NCBI RefSeq assembly: GCF_000513955.1
Contig: NZ_AZUZ01000011.1
Coordinates: 38,517-95,052 of the forward strand
Direction: 5' to 3'
Origin: Pseudoxanthomonas suwonensis J47
Lineage (GTDB): Bacteria; Pseudomonadota; Gammaproteobacteria; Xanthomonadales; Xanthomonadaceae
Length of the DNA stretch: 56,536 bases
In this document: positions 17,142-26,693 of the stretch, piece by piece
Numbering within the stretch: the stretch's first letter is position 1
How the letters are laid out: each line of letters opens with the position of its first letter
Translations under genes and position numbers: made by a program
The notes under the pieces: model-generated
The model's database searches: none
Told to the model about the DNA's origin: nothing
Seen by the model: the letters and a program-made list of their open reading frames with translations, nothing else

Positions 17142-18422
17142 ATGGCCATCGCCCTGCTCTTCCTCGTATTCGCCATCCTGCTCATCATCGGCGTGCCGGT
17201 GGCCTTCGCCCTGGCCGCCGCGTCGCTGGTGACCCTGCTGTACCTGGACCTGCCGTCGGTGGTGCTGGTCCAGCAGATCTCGGCCGGCTCCGGTTCGGCC
17301 TCGCTGATCGCGATCCCGCTGTTCATCTTCGCCGGCGAGATCATGATGCGCGGCGGCATCTCCGAGCGCCTGATCGCGCTGGCGTCTTCGCTGGTCGGCC
17401 GCCTCCGCGGCGGCCTGGGCCAGGTCTCGGTGCTGTCCTCGCTGTTCTTCGGCGGCGTGTCCGGTTCGGCCATCGCCGACGTCTCGGCGGTCGGCGGCAC
17501 GATGATCCCGCAGATGGTCAAGCGCGGTTACGACCGCGATTTCGCCGTGAACGTCAGCATCACCGCGGCGCTGGTCGCGCTGCTGGTGCCGCCCTCGCAC
17601 AACCTGATCCTGTTCTCGGCCGCGGCCGGCGGCGGCCTGTCGATCGCCCGGCTGTTCGCGGCCGGCATCGTCCCGGCACTGCTGATGACCGTGGCGCTGA
17701 TGGTCACCGGCTACGCGGTGGCGCGCCGCCGCGGCTACGGTACCGAGCCGTTCCCGGGCATGCGCGCGGTGATGGTGCGCCTGGTCGCGGCGCTACCGGG
17801 CCTGGGCCTGGTCGCGCTGATCTTCGTCGGCATCCGCGCCGGCATCTTCACCGCGGTCGAGTCGGCGGCCATCGCCGTGGTCTACGCGCTGCTGGTGACG
17901 GTCGTGCTGTACCGGCAGCTGCGCCTGCGCGAGTTCCTCGACACGGTGGTGCACGCGGCACGCAGCACCGGCGTGATCCTGTTCGTGATCGCCACCGCGG
18001 CGGTGTTCGGCTGGCTGCTGGCCTACCTGCAGGTGCCGGCGGCGGCGGTGGAGTTCCTGCAGTCGTTCGCGCACAGCAAGTACATGGTGCTGCTGATGAT
18101 CGTGGTCATGCTGCTGCTGCTGGGCACCTTCATGGACCTGGCGCCGATGATCCTGATCTGCACGCCGATCTTCCTGCCGGTGGCCAAGGCCTACGGCATC
18201 GACCCGATCCACTTCGGCCTGGTGCTGGTCCTGACCGGCGGCCTGGGCCTGGTCACCCCGCCGGTGGGCTCGGTGCTGTTCATCGGCACGGCGATCGGCA
18301 AGATCAGCGTGGCCGAGGCCATGCGCACGATCTGGCCGTTCTGGCTGGCCGGCCTGGCCGTGCTGCTGGTCGTGGCCTTCTTCCCGCAGCTGTCGCTGTG
18401 GCTGCCCGACATCCTGGCCTGA
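17142..18422 (+). CDS. dctM: TRAP transporter large permease, DctM family
   Basis: The 426-residue protein has about 12 hydrophobic helices with conserved DctM stretches: ALLFLVFAILLIIGVPVAFAL, AIPLFIFAGEIMMRGGISERL, GGVSGSAIADVSAVGGTMIP and GLVTPPVGSVLF. It provides the Na+-coupled substrate path for uptake. The start codon follows the dctQ stop by a single base. After the stop codon a GC-rich palindrome (CCCCGGCCGGCCGGGG, 18433-18448) without T-run is present. Confidence 0.93.
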   Translation: MAIALLFLVFAILLIIGVPVAFALAAASLVTLLYLDLPSVVLVQQISAGSGSASLIAIPLFIFAGEIMMRGGISERLIALASSLVGRLRGGLGQVSVLSSLFFGGVSGSAIADVSAVGGTMIPQMVKRGYDRDFAVNVSITAALVALLVPPSHNLILFSAAAGGGLSIARLFAAGIVPALLMTVALMVTGYAVARRRGYGTEPFPGMRAVMVRLVAALPGLGLVALIFVGIRAGIFTAVESAAIAVVYALLVTVVLYRQLRLREFLDTVVHAARSTGVILFVIATAAVFGWLLAYLQVPAAAVEFLQSFAHSKYMVLLMIVVMLLLLGTFMDLAPMILICTPIFLPVAKAYGIDPIHFGLVLVLTGGLGLVTPPVGSVLFIGTAIGKISVAEAMRTIWPFWLAGLAVLLVVAFFPQLSLWLPDILA

Positions 18423-18472
18423 TCCCGTCCGGCCCCGGCCGGCCGGGGCAGTCCGCCGGCCACCGCTGGGGC

Positions 18473-18478
18473 TAGAAT
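18473..18478 (+). promoter_or_regulatory. Candidate -10 element of the lacI gene
   Basis: TAGAAT lies 28 bp upstream of the regulator start codon, in the same form as the -10 seen before kduI and cls. No convincing -35 is visible. No copy of the proposed operator is present, so the regulator does not appear to be autorepressed through this motif. Confidence 0.35.
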
Positions 18479-18505
18479 CGGCCCAACCTTCCATCGAAAG
18501 CTTCC

Positions 18506-19561
18506 ATGCCCGCGCGTCCTTCCCAAGCCTCGCAGACCCCCCGGGCCGCCACCGGCAAGGCGGCGACCATCAACGACATCGCGCGGCTGGCGGGCGTTTC
18601 CAAGAAGACCGTTTCGCGGATCATCAACAACTCGCCGCTGGTACGTAAGGACACCCGCGAGAAGGTCGAGGCGCTGATGCGCGAGGTCGGCTACGTGCCC
18701 GACCCGCTGGCGCGCGGCCTGGCCTTCCGCCGCTCGTTCCTGATCGGCATGGTCTACGACAACCCCACCGCGCAGTACATCGTCGACATGCAGTACGGCG
18801 CGCTGGACGCGCTGCGCGAGTCGGGCTTCGAACTGGTGGTGCATCCCTGCGACACCCGCAGCCCCGGCTACATCGACGGGGTGCGCCGTTTCGTCCAGCA
18901 GCAGAAGCTGCACGGGGTGATGCTGGTGCCGCGCGCCTCCGAAGACCAGAACCTGGCCGACATGCTGGCCGAGATGGGTTGCCGCTACACCCGCATCGTG
19001 CCGGTGGGCTTCGAGGACACCGACGGCCGCATGATCGTCACCCACGACCGCGACGGCGCGGCGGAGGCGGCCGACTACCTGCTCACCCTGGGCCACCGCG
19101 ACATCGCCCTGATCACCGGTCCGCAGGCCTACCGCTCGGCGGTGGAGCGCACCACCGGTTTCGTCGAGACCCTCGCACGGCGCGGGATCGAGGTGCCGAA
19201 GGACCGCATCATCGAGGCCAGCTACACCTTCGAGTCCGGCGTGGCCGCGGCCGAGAAGCTGCTGGCCGGCAAACAGCGCCCGACCGCGATCTTCTGCGGC
19301 AACGACGAGATGGCCGCCGGCGTCTACAAGGTGGCCATGCGCGCGGGCATCAGCATCCCGCGCGACCTGTCGGTGATCGGCTACGACGACAGCCCGCTGG
19401 CCTCGCGCCTGTGGCCGTCGCTGACCTCGGTCCGCCGCCAGACCCGCGACACCGGCCGGATCGCCGCGAGCATGCTGATCCGCACCGACAACGCGCCGCT
19501 GCCGGTGGCCAGCGTGCGTCCGCACCTGATCGTCCGCGACTCCTGCCAGCCCCCCGCCTGA
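18506..19561 (+). CDS. LacI-family transcriptional regulator of the pectin locus
   Basis: The 351-residue repressor has an N-terminal LacI helix-turn-helix (about 20-45: ATINDIARLAGVSKKTVSRI), a hinge (VGYVPDPLARGLAFRRS) and a periplasmic-binding-protein-like effector domain ending NDEMAAGVYKVAMRAG, VIGYDDSPLASRLWPSLTSVRR. Residues KKTVSR in the recognition helix and the CG-centred operators here fit LacI biology. It sits between the TRAP operon and kduI, with operator-like sites at 8840, 8962, 14642 and 19615. The inducer is likely a pectin-derived keto-sugar acid such as KDG or DKI, as for other LacI-type pectin regulators; this is inference. Confidence 0.9.
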   Translation: MPARPSQASQTPRAATGKAATINDIARLAGVSKKTVSRIINNSPLVRKDTREKVEALMREVGYVPDPLARGLAFRRSFLIGMVYDNPTAQYIVDMQYGALDALRESGFELVVHPCDTRSPGYIDGVRRFVQQQKLHGVMLVPRASEDQNLADMLAEMGCRYTRIVPVGFEDTDGRMIVTHDRDGAAEAADYLLTLGHRDIALITGPQAYRSAVERTTGFVETLARRGIEVPKDRIIEASYTFESGVAAAEKLLAGKQRPTAIFCGNDEMAAGVYKVAMRAGISIPRDLSVIGYDDSPLASRLWPSLTSVRRQTRDTGRIAASMLIRTDNAPLPVASVRPHLIVRDSCQPPA

Positions 19562-19613
19562 GCCCCGCCGGAGGCGGCTTCCCGGGCCGTGCCGGCGTTT
19601 GTCGCATTGCGGT

Positions 19614-19643
19614 ATGACACCGGTTACCATCGTCCGCTAGAAT
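19614..19643 (+). promoter_or_regulatory. kduI promoter with overlapping operator O4
   Basis: A -35-like ATGACA (19614-19619) and -10 TAGAAT (19638-19643) are 18 bp apart. The operator-like TGACACCGGTTACCA (19615-19629) overlaps the -35, which predicts direct repression. The transcript would start near 19650 and leave a leader of about 64 nt before kduI. Confidence 0.6.
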
Positions 19644-19713
19644 GCCGCTTCAATGCACCACCCTGGCCGGGAATCCCAAGCCCCGGCCTTGCGTACCGAG
19701 GAGCCCCGAGCCG

Positions 19714-20562
19714 ATGTACCAGAAGACCTATTACGCGACCCACCCCGGCGTGATGCAGGGCGCCAGCAACGACGAGCTGCGCGACCTGTACCTGATCGGC
19801 GACCTGTTCGCCGCCGACGAGGTGCGCCTGAACTACACCCACTACGAGCGCTTCGTGATCGGCGGCGCCGCCCCGGTCAGCAAGGCCGTGTCGCTGCCGA
19901 AGCAGACCGAGCCGGCCTCGGCCGCGGGCAAGCCGTTCCTGGAGCGTCGCGAACTGGGCGTGATCAACGTCGGCGCCGGCACCGGCACGGTGACCGTCGA
20001 CGGCACCGAATACGTGCTCGGTCCGAAGGACGGCCTGTACGTGGCAATGGGCAGCGAGGAAGTGAGCTTCTCCTCGGCCGACGCCGCCAACCCGGCGAAG
20101 TTCTACCTGACCTCGACCCCGGCGCACGCCCGCTTCGAGACGAAGCAGCTGTCGATCAAGGACGCCGTCGCCCTCGACCGCGGCGCGCTGGAGACCAGCA
20201 ACGAGCGCACGATCTACCAGTTCGTCGTGCCGGCGACCTGCAAGTCCTCGCAGCTGCTGCTGGGCCTGACCGTGCTGAAGCCGGGCAGCGTGTGGAACAC
20301 CATGCCGCCGCACCTGCACGACCGCCGCAGCGAGGTCTACTTCTACTTCGACCTGGGCGAGAACGACCGCGTCTACCACTTCATGGGCCAGCCGGACCAG
20401 CAGCGCCACATCGTCATGAAGAACGACGAGGCCGTGGTCTCGCCGCCGTGGTCGATCCACATGGGTTCGGGCACGTCCAACTACGCCTTCATCTGGGCGA
20501 TGGGCGGCGAGAACCTCGACTACACCGACATGAACGTGCTGGACATCTGCCAGCTCAAGTGA
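19714..20562 (+). CDS. kduI: 5-keto-4-deoxyuronate isomerase KduI
   Basis: The 282-residue cytoplasmic enzyme isomerises 4-deoxy-L-threo-5-hexosulose uronate (DKI) to 3-deoxy-D-glycero-2,5-hexodiulosonate, the step before KduD. The ATG at 19714 gives [11 protein letters not shown], the usual KduI N-terminus and length; an upstream ATG at 19642 overlaps the -10 and is discarded. The cupin metal site is intact: [19 protein letters not shown] gives His, His and Glu and [10 protein letters not shown] gives the fourth His ligand. The gene follows operator O4 and precedes kduD by 145 bp. Confidence 0.97.
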   Translation: MYQKTYYATHPGVMQGASNDELRDLYLIGDLFAADEVRLNYTHYERFVIGGAAPVSKAVSLPKQTEPASAAGKPFLERRELGVINVGAGTGTVTVDGTEYVLGPKDGLYVAMGSEEVSFSSADAANPAKFYLTSTPAHARFETKQLSIKDAVALDRGALETSNERTIYQFVVPATCKSSQLLLGLTVLKPGSVWNTMPPHLHDRRSEVYFYFDLGENDRVYHFMGQPDQQRHIVMKNDEAVVSPPWSIHMGSGTSNYAFIWAMGGENLDYTDMNVLDICQLK

Positions 20563-20707
20563 CGCGGCGCGCCGCTGCGGCGGCGCGCGCTTCGCCGGCG
20601 GGACCATCCCGCCACTCCCTACGGAACGCCGCGCCGCCCGCGCGGCTTCCCCGCAGAAAACGCCTCCGGCGGGCCGATCCCCGCCCCACGAACAACGAGG
20701 ACCGCTC

Positions 20708-21466
20708 ATGGCAAACAACCCGTTCAGTCTGGAAGGCAAGGTCGCCCTGGTCACCGGCGCCAACACCGGCCTCGGCCAGGGCATCGCCCTGGCGCTGGCC
20801 GAAGCCGGCGCCGACATCGCCGCCGCCGGCATCGTCGAGGCCACCGAGACCGGCGAGAAGGTGCGCGCCCTGGGCCGCCGCTTCCTCAACCTGCAGGCGA
20901 ACCTGATCTCGATCGAGCCGGTCGAGCGCCTGGTCAAGGAAACCGTCGAAGGTCTCGGCGGGCTGGACATCCTGGTCAACAACGCCGGCCTGATCCGCCG
21001 CGCCGATGCGGTGGAGTTCAGCGAGAAGGACTGGGACGACGTCATGAACGTCAACATCAAGTCCGCCTTCTTCATGTCGCAGGCCGCCGGCAAGCACTTC
21101 ATCGCCCAGGGCAGCGGCAAGATCATCAACATCGCCTCGATGCTGTCGTTCCAGGGCGGCATCCGCGTGCCGTCGTACACCGCGTCCAAGAGCGGCATCG
21201 CGGGCATCACCCGCCTGCTGGCCAACGAGTGGGCTTCCAAGGGCATCAACATCAACGCCATCGCCCCGGGCTACATGGCCACCGACAACACCGCCCAGCT
21301 GCGCGCCGACGAACAGCGCAGCGCCGAGATCCTCGGCCGCATCCCGGCCGGCCGCTGGGGCACGCCGGCGGACCTGGGCGGCACCGCGGTGTTCCTGGCC
21401 AGCCGCGCCTCCGACTACGTCAACGGCGCGATCATCCCGGTCGACGGCGGCTGGCTGGCGCGCTGA
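20708..21466 (+). CDS. kduD: 2-deoxy-D-gluconate / 2,5-diketo dehydrogenase KduD (SDR)
   Basis: The 252-residue short-chain dehydrogenase reduces the KduI product to 2-keto-3-deoxygluconate with NAD(P)H. It has the nucleotide motif TGANTGLGQG, NNAG (LVNNAGLIRR), the catalytic Ser-Tyr-Lys set (IASMLSF, SYTASKSG) and the KduD-like NAIAPGYMATDNT and GRIPAGRWGTP. GAGGA lies seven bases before the ATG. The gap to kduI holds a 7-bp hairpin (GGCGGGA/TCCCGCC, 20597-20613) without a T-run. The genes for KDG kinase and aldolase are not in the window. Confidence 0.95.
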   Translation: MANNPFSLEGKVALVTGANTGLGQGIALALAEAGADIAAAGIVEATETGEKVRALGRRFLNLQANLISIEPVERLVKETVEGLGGLDILVNNAGLIRRADAVEFSEKDWDDVMNVNIKSAFFMSQAAGKHFIAQGSGKIINIASMLSFQGGIRVPSYTASKSGIAGITRLLANEWASKGININAIAPGYMATDNTAQLRADEQRSAEILGRIPAGRWGTPADLGGTAVFLASRASDYVNGAIIPVDGGWLAR

Positions 21467-21565
21467 TCCCCACGTCGGAATGTTCCCGGCCGCGGGCACG
21501 CGGCGCCCAGCCAACGACGCTGCACCTCTCCACGCCCGCGGGCCGGCAAGTTACCGGCAACCTTT

Positions 21566-21601
21566 GCCCCGTCCCGGCCTGCCGACGACGGGGCGTTTTT
21601 T
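21566..21601 (+). terminator. Intrinsic terminator between kduD and the esterase-cupin gene
   Basis: Stem GCCCCGTC/GACGGGGC with a 13-nt loop is followed by GTTTTTT. It ends the kduI-kduD transcript. It also lies only 13 bases before the next start codon, and that gene's ribosome-binding site (GGAG, 21604) begins right after the U-tract, so it could act as an attenuator. Confidence 0.85.
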
Positions 21602-21614
21602 CTGGAGCATGCCC

Positions 21615-22742
21615 ATGACCACCAGGCTGCTGTCGCTGCTGCTGATCCTCGCCTGCATCGCCGGCACCGCGCAGGCCGAAGCGGCGCGGCGCGTCTTCCT
21701 CGCCGGCGACTCCACCGTCGCCGAGTACGGCCCCGAGCGCGCGCCGCGCAACGGCTGGGGCCAGCAGCTGCAGTCGTTCCTCGATCCGGCCGCGCTGGAA
21801 GTGCGCAACCACGCCATTGGCGGGCGCAGCTCGCGCAGCTTCATCGAGGAAGGCCGGCTCGACGCGATCGCCAGGGAACTTCGCAAGGGCGACGTGCTGC
21901 TGGTGCAGTTCGGCCACAACGATGCCAAGATCGAGGACCCGACGCGCTACACCGACCCGTCGGAGGAGTATCCGCGGTGGCTGATGCGCTACGTGGAACT
22001 GGCGCGCAGCCGCGGCGCCACGCCGATCCTGGTCAGCCCGGTGTCGCGGCGGATCTGGGACTTCGGGTCGCTGCTGGACACCCACGCCCGCTACACCGAC
22101 GCGATCCGCGCCCTCGCCGCGCGCGAACAGGTCGCTTTGATCGACCTCAACGCCAGCAGCAGCGCGTGGATCCGTGCACTCGGTGACGAGGCCTCCAGGC
22201 CGTATTTCGAGCACGTGCCCGAACGCGGCGTGCGCGACGACACCCACCTCAGCGTCGCCGGCGCCACCCTGGTCGCCTGCCTGGTGGTGCGCGACTGGAA
22301 AGCGCTGGATCCGTCGCTGGCCGGGCACGTGGTGCGCGACACCGACTGCGGTGCGCCGCCGACCGCACGCGCCGACAGGGCTGCACAGGCGCATCCGTCC
22401 TCGGTGGTGCACGAACGCGACTTCGCACGGCAGCAGCCCGGGCCGCACGGCGGTCCCGGCACGACCACCGGCTACACGCTGTTCGCCGACGCGCCGGGCC
22501 TGCCGTTCGTGATGCGCAAGCGCGTGCTGCATCCGGGCGCGGGCATCGGCCTGCACCAGCACCACAAGGACGAGATCTACTACGTGCTGGAAGGCCGCGG
22601 ACGCTACGTGCTCGATGGCCAGGCCTACGACGTCGGCCCCGGCCACGCGATGCTGACCCGCTCCGGCAGTACCCATGCGATCGAGCAGGTGGGCGAGGAA
22701 CCGCTGGTCCTGATGCTCGCGTACCCCGCGAAAACGCCGTGA
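21615..22742 (+). CDS. SGNH rhamnogalacturonan acetylesterase fused to a C-terminal cupin
   Basis: The 375-residue exported protein has a signal peptide (TTRLLSLLLILACIAGTAQAE). The N-terminal domain (about 25-240) is CE12-like with FLAGDSTVA, NHAIGGRSS, LVQFGHND and DDTHLSVAGA. A linker leads to a cupin (about 265-375) with GIGLHQHHKDEIYYVLEGRG, giving two His, one Glu and a later His in GSTHAIEQ. I chose ATG 21615 because GGAG is seven bases upstream; ATG 21609 is too close. CE12 esterases deacetylate rhamnogalacturonan. A cupin of this size resembles KdgF, which opens unsaturated galacturonate to DKI, but here it would be periplasmic. The fusion is unusual. Confidence 0.82.
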   Translation: MTTRLLSLLLILACIAGTAQAEAARRVFLAGDSTVAEYGPERAPRNGWGQQLQSFLDPAALEVRNHAIGGRSSRSFIEEGRLDAIARELRKGDVLLVQFGHNDAKIEDPTRYTDPSEEYPRWLMRYVELARSRGATPILVSPVSRRIWDFGSLLDTHARYTDAIRALAAREQVALIDLNASSSAWIRALGDEASRPYFEHVPERGVRDDTHLSVAGATLVACLVVRDWKALDPSLAGHVVRDTDCGAPPTARADRAAQAHPSSVVHERDFARQQPGPHGGPGTTTGYTLFADAPGLPFVMRKRVLHPGAGIGLHQHHKDEIYYVLEGRGRYVLDGQAYDVGPGHAMLTRSGSTHAIEQVGEEPLVLMLAYPAKTP

Positions 22743-23113
22743 CGCTGTCGTCACATGACTGAATGAAATATGGGCAGTGAGGCGCGCGCTGTCCCTTGCG
22801 CGCGCCGGTCGTCGTTTCTTCCCGATACAGAAGAGACATGCGCGAAGCCTCGCGCATCCCGGGGGACCATCATGAACTGCCCGATCCGAGAAGCACCGCC
22901 AGGCCGATCCCGGCCCCGCCTCCCTGAAGCCAGGCAGCGCCGTCGATGCTGAAGGCCCGCGCGCATGCGCACCGCGGCGGAGGTTCCGCCGCGCGGCCTT
23001 CCCGACCACGCCCACCCACTGTCACCGGACGATGACGGCCTGACGGCGCGCCCTTGCGCCGCCGGCGGCCATCCGCCGGTCGGCATGCGGAGCGACGCAG
23101 GGAGCAAGGAACG
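22743..23113 (+). other. 371-bp intergenic region before the sigma-54 activator gene
   Basis: No gene is convincing here. It begins with a small hairpin (GTGACG/CGTCAC, 22739-22754) and an AT-rich patch (22755-22771) and contains a perfect 8-bp-arm palindrome ATGCGCGA-AGCC-TCGCGCAT (22838-22857). A 26-codon frame from ATG 22872 with GGGGGA upstream is too short and basic to support. No -24/-12 element was found. The activator's own promoter is presumably in this stretch. Confidence 0.5.
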
Positions 23114-24436
<1,323 letters not shown>

Positions 24437-24478
24437 CAGCGGCTCCGCGACGGCGCCGGCCGGCGTCCCGCACGGCCC

Positions 24479-25849
24479 TTACAGGCTGTACGGGATCTTG
24501 AAGCCGAGGCTGAAGTCCGGCGCGTCCGGGGTCAGGCCGATGCCGAGCAGGCCGACCATGGTCGCGTGCGGGTTGAGCGCGTAGGTCACGCCCAGGTTGA
24601 ACATCGCCGCGTTGGCGTCGCTGCCGATGACCTTGGTCCACGGCTGCCCGTCGTAGCGGGTGCGGGCGCGGGCGCTCATGCGGTTGCTCAGCGACATGCT
24701 GAAGCTGGTGCGTTCGTTGAAGGCGAAGGCCACGCCGGCGCCGTAGTAGAACGAGTCGCCGAGCTTCACCTCGCCCGGGTTGACCGTGTCCGGGTTGTTG
24801 TCGATGTCGTCGAAGCTGGACTTGAACGAATAGGTGTAGCCGATGTTGCCGAACAGGATCGCCGGGTCGCTGGTCTTCACCGCCGACAGGCCGATGCTGG
24901 TCTGCCAGGCGCCGTTGCCGGTGGGCTGCTCCTCGGGCACGGCGAAGCGGATGAAGTCGTCGTCGTCGCGTTCCAGCACCCGCCACGGGATCCCGTAGGG
25001 CTCCTGGCCGGTCGGCGCGGTGACGCCGAAGTTCAGCACCATCTCCGGGCGTGCGCCGCGTTCGGGCAGCAGGCGGAAGTTGGCGCTGGCGGTGATGTCG
25101 CCCAGGCCGCTGCCGGTGGTCTCCTCCTGCGCGATCGCCGCGGCCGCGCCGCCGGCGCCGCCCTTCTGGTAGACGGTCTTGCGCGCGATGTAGGGCACGT
25201 CCAGGTTGAGGGTGAGGCGCGGGCTGACGCCCCAGCGCGCGGCGAGGTTGTAGTTGAGCGTGTCGGATTCGACGTTCTCGACGGCGATGCTGCCGAGGAA
25301 GATCGCGTCCAGGGCGAGGAAGCCGTTGAGGGTGAGCTGCTTGCGGTCGTAGCGGTTGTAGGTGAGGCCGTTCTCGATGGTCAGGCGCTGGTCGAACAGC
25401 GCGCGCGCCTGCTGCTTCACGTCGGCCACGCTGCGCGACTCCTCCGCGCGCGCCTTCTCCGCATCCGCGGCGGAACTGGCATAGCCGTCCTGGGGCTGCG
25501 CCGGCGAGCCCGAAGGTTCGGCCGGGGGCTCGGCCCGCGCCGCTGCCGCGGCCGCGGCGGTGGCTGCCGGGGTCTGCGCCAGCGGCGTGCCGGCAGCCGG
25601 GACCTTGCCGGCCAGGCGCGCCTGCAGCGCCTGCACCTGCATGTCCAGTTCGCGCAGGCGCCGCACTTCCTGGGCGTAGCTGGCCTTCAGCTCGGCCAGC
25701 TGGGAGGCGAGCTGGCGCAGGTCCGCCTCGTCTTCCGGGTTGGAGGCGTCGGCCTGCTGGGCCAGGGCGCCCGGAGCCGCGGCCCCCAGCGCCACGGCGA
25801 TCGCGATACGCAGTGCGGAAGCGGATGCCGCCGGCATCTTCCTGATCAC
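24479..25849 (-). CDS. fapF: FapF-like outer-membrane amyloid transporter
   Basis: The 456-residue protein has a signal peptide (about 1-30), a coiled-coil segment (about 40-80: LRQLASQLAELKASYAQEVRRLRELDMQVQALQARL), an Ala/Pro-rich linker (about 85-130) and a beta-barrel from about residue 150 to the end with alternating strands. This matches FapF, a trimeric barrel with an N-terminal coiled-coil region that passes Fap subunits through the outer membrane. A GTG start at 25849 is preferred because AAGGAG lies six bases upstream; an in-frame ATG is four codons later. It is the last gene of the six-gene operon and ends 42 bases from the convergent activator gene. A C-terminal Leu rather than Phe is a departure from common barrels. 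Confidence 0.85.
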   Translation of the reverse strand: MIRKMPAASASALRIAIAVALGAAAPGALAQQADASNPEDEADLRQLASQLAELKASYAQEVRRLRELDMQVQALQARLAGKVPAAGTPLAQTPAATAAAAAAARAEPPAEPSGSPAQPQDGYASSAADAEKARAEESRSVADVKQQARALFDQRLTIENGLTYNRYDRKQLTLNGFLALDAIFLGSIAVENVESDTLNYNLAARWGVSPRLTLNLDVPYIARKTVYQKGGAGGAAAAIAQEETTGSGLGDITASANFRLLPERGARPEMVLNFGVTAPTGQEPYGIPWRVLERDDDDFIRFAVPEEQPTGNGAWQTSIGLSAVKTSDPAILFGNIGYTYSFKSSFDDIDNNPDTVNPGEVKLGDSFYYGAGVAFAFNERTSFSMSLSNRMSARARTRYDGQPWTKVIGSDANAAMFNLGVTYALNPHATMVGLLGIGLTPDAPDFSLGFKIPYSL

Positions 25850-25892
25850 GTGCTTCTCCTTGCTCGCTGCGGTTGGCAGGCCGGAGCCTGCG

Positions 25893-26681
25893 TCAGTAGC
25901 CGACGGCGATGCCGCGGCTCAGTGCGATCGCTTGGGCGACGTTCTGCCCGAGCGAGGCGCGTGCCTGGGTGCTGCTGCTGCGGACCAGGTCCAGTTCCAG
26001 CCAGTTGCTGGCCATCTGCCCGTCGCTGGCCAGCTGGATGCTCTGGCCCATGCCGCTCTGGCCGATCCACTGCTCTACGGCGCCGTGGCCGTCGACCTGC
26101 AGCAGCACGCGGGCGGCGTTTCCGTCCAGCGTGGCCAGCGCGGTCATGCCGTTGACGCTGGTGCTGGCGAGCACCGACGCGGCCGGGTCGGGTTCGGGCG
26201 CGGTCGGCACGTCGCCGTCGCGCATGTTGATCGAGGCGACGTTGATCGCGCGGTTGCCGTCGCCGGCGACCTGCACGCTCTGCACCATGCCGCTGGCGTT
26301 GGCCAGGCCGGCGGCGTCGACGTGGCGGTCGCCGTCCGGGGTGGGCATCGGCGCGTTCGCCGCAGTGATGCTCACGCGCGGCTCGAAGGTCACCTTCGGC
26401 GCCTGCGGGCGGCTGACGTCGACGCCCACTTTCATGGTGCTCTTCAGCTGCGCGCCGGCCTGGGTCTGCCAGGTGGAGACCATGGTCACCCCGAACCACG
26501 CCACCTTGTTGTCGCCGACCGTGTAGCGGCCGCGCATGTCGCCCATTTCCTCGTCGCTCAGCTCGACCAGCCCGGTACCCGGGGCCGGCGGCGGCGCCTC
26601 TTCGACGTGCGCCAGGGCAGGCAGGGCCACCGGGGTGGTTGCCAGCCCGAGGGCGATGCAGAGCCTGCGTTTGGTGTTCAT
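25893..26681 (-). CDS. fapE: FapE-like minor amyloid component
   Basis: The 262-residue exported protein has a signal peptide (about 1-24, ALPALAHV). Its mature N-terminus has LSDEEMGDMRGRYTVGDNKVAWFG, a Leu-Ser-Asp/Glu-Glu-Arg-Gly segment seen in secreted Fap-type proteins, followed by a beta-rich body. The body contains two amyloid-like cores: GMVQSVQVAGDGNRAINVASI and GMGQSIQLASDGQMASNWLEL. These echo the GxxQSxQxAxDGN pattern of minor fibre subunits. Identity as FapE rests mainly on its position between the C39 protease and the barrel; sequence support is moderate. It starts 12 bases after fapD. Confidence 0.7.
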   Translation of the reverse strand: MNTKRRLCIALGLATTPVALPALAHVEEAPPPAPGTGLVELSDEEMGDMRGRYTVGDNKVAWFGVTMVSTWQTQAGAQLKSTMKVGVDVSRPQAPKVTFEPRVSITAANAPMPTPDGDRHVDAAGLANASGMVQSVQVAGDGNRAINVASINMRDGDVPTAPEPDPAASVLASTSVNGMTALATLDGNAARVLLQVDGHGAVEQWIGQSGMGQSIQLASDGQMASNWLELDLVRSSSTQARASLGQNVAQAIALSRGIAVGY

Positions 26682-26693
26682 GGTGGAGTCCTC

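Noticed and set aside
22768-22784. Possible -24/-12 element before the activator gene
   Set aside because: GG and GC do not have the correct spacing and the rest deviates from consensus.
22872-22952. 26-codon ORF with GGGGGA upstream in the gap before the activator
   Set aside because: Too short and strongly basic, with no family; kept only as a remark in the intergenic entry.
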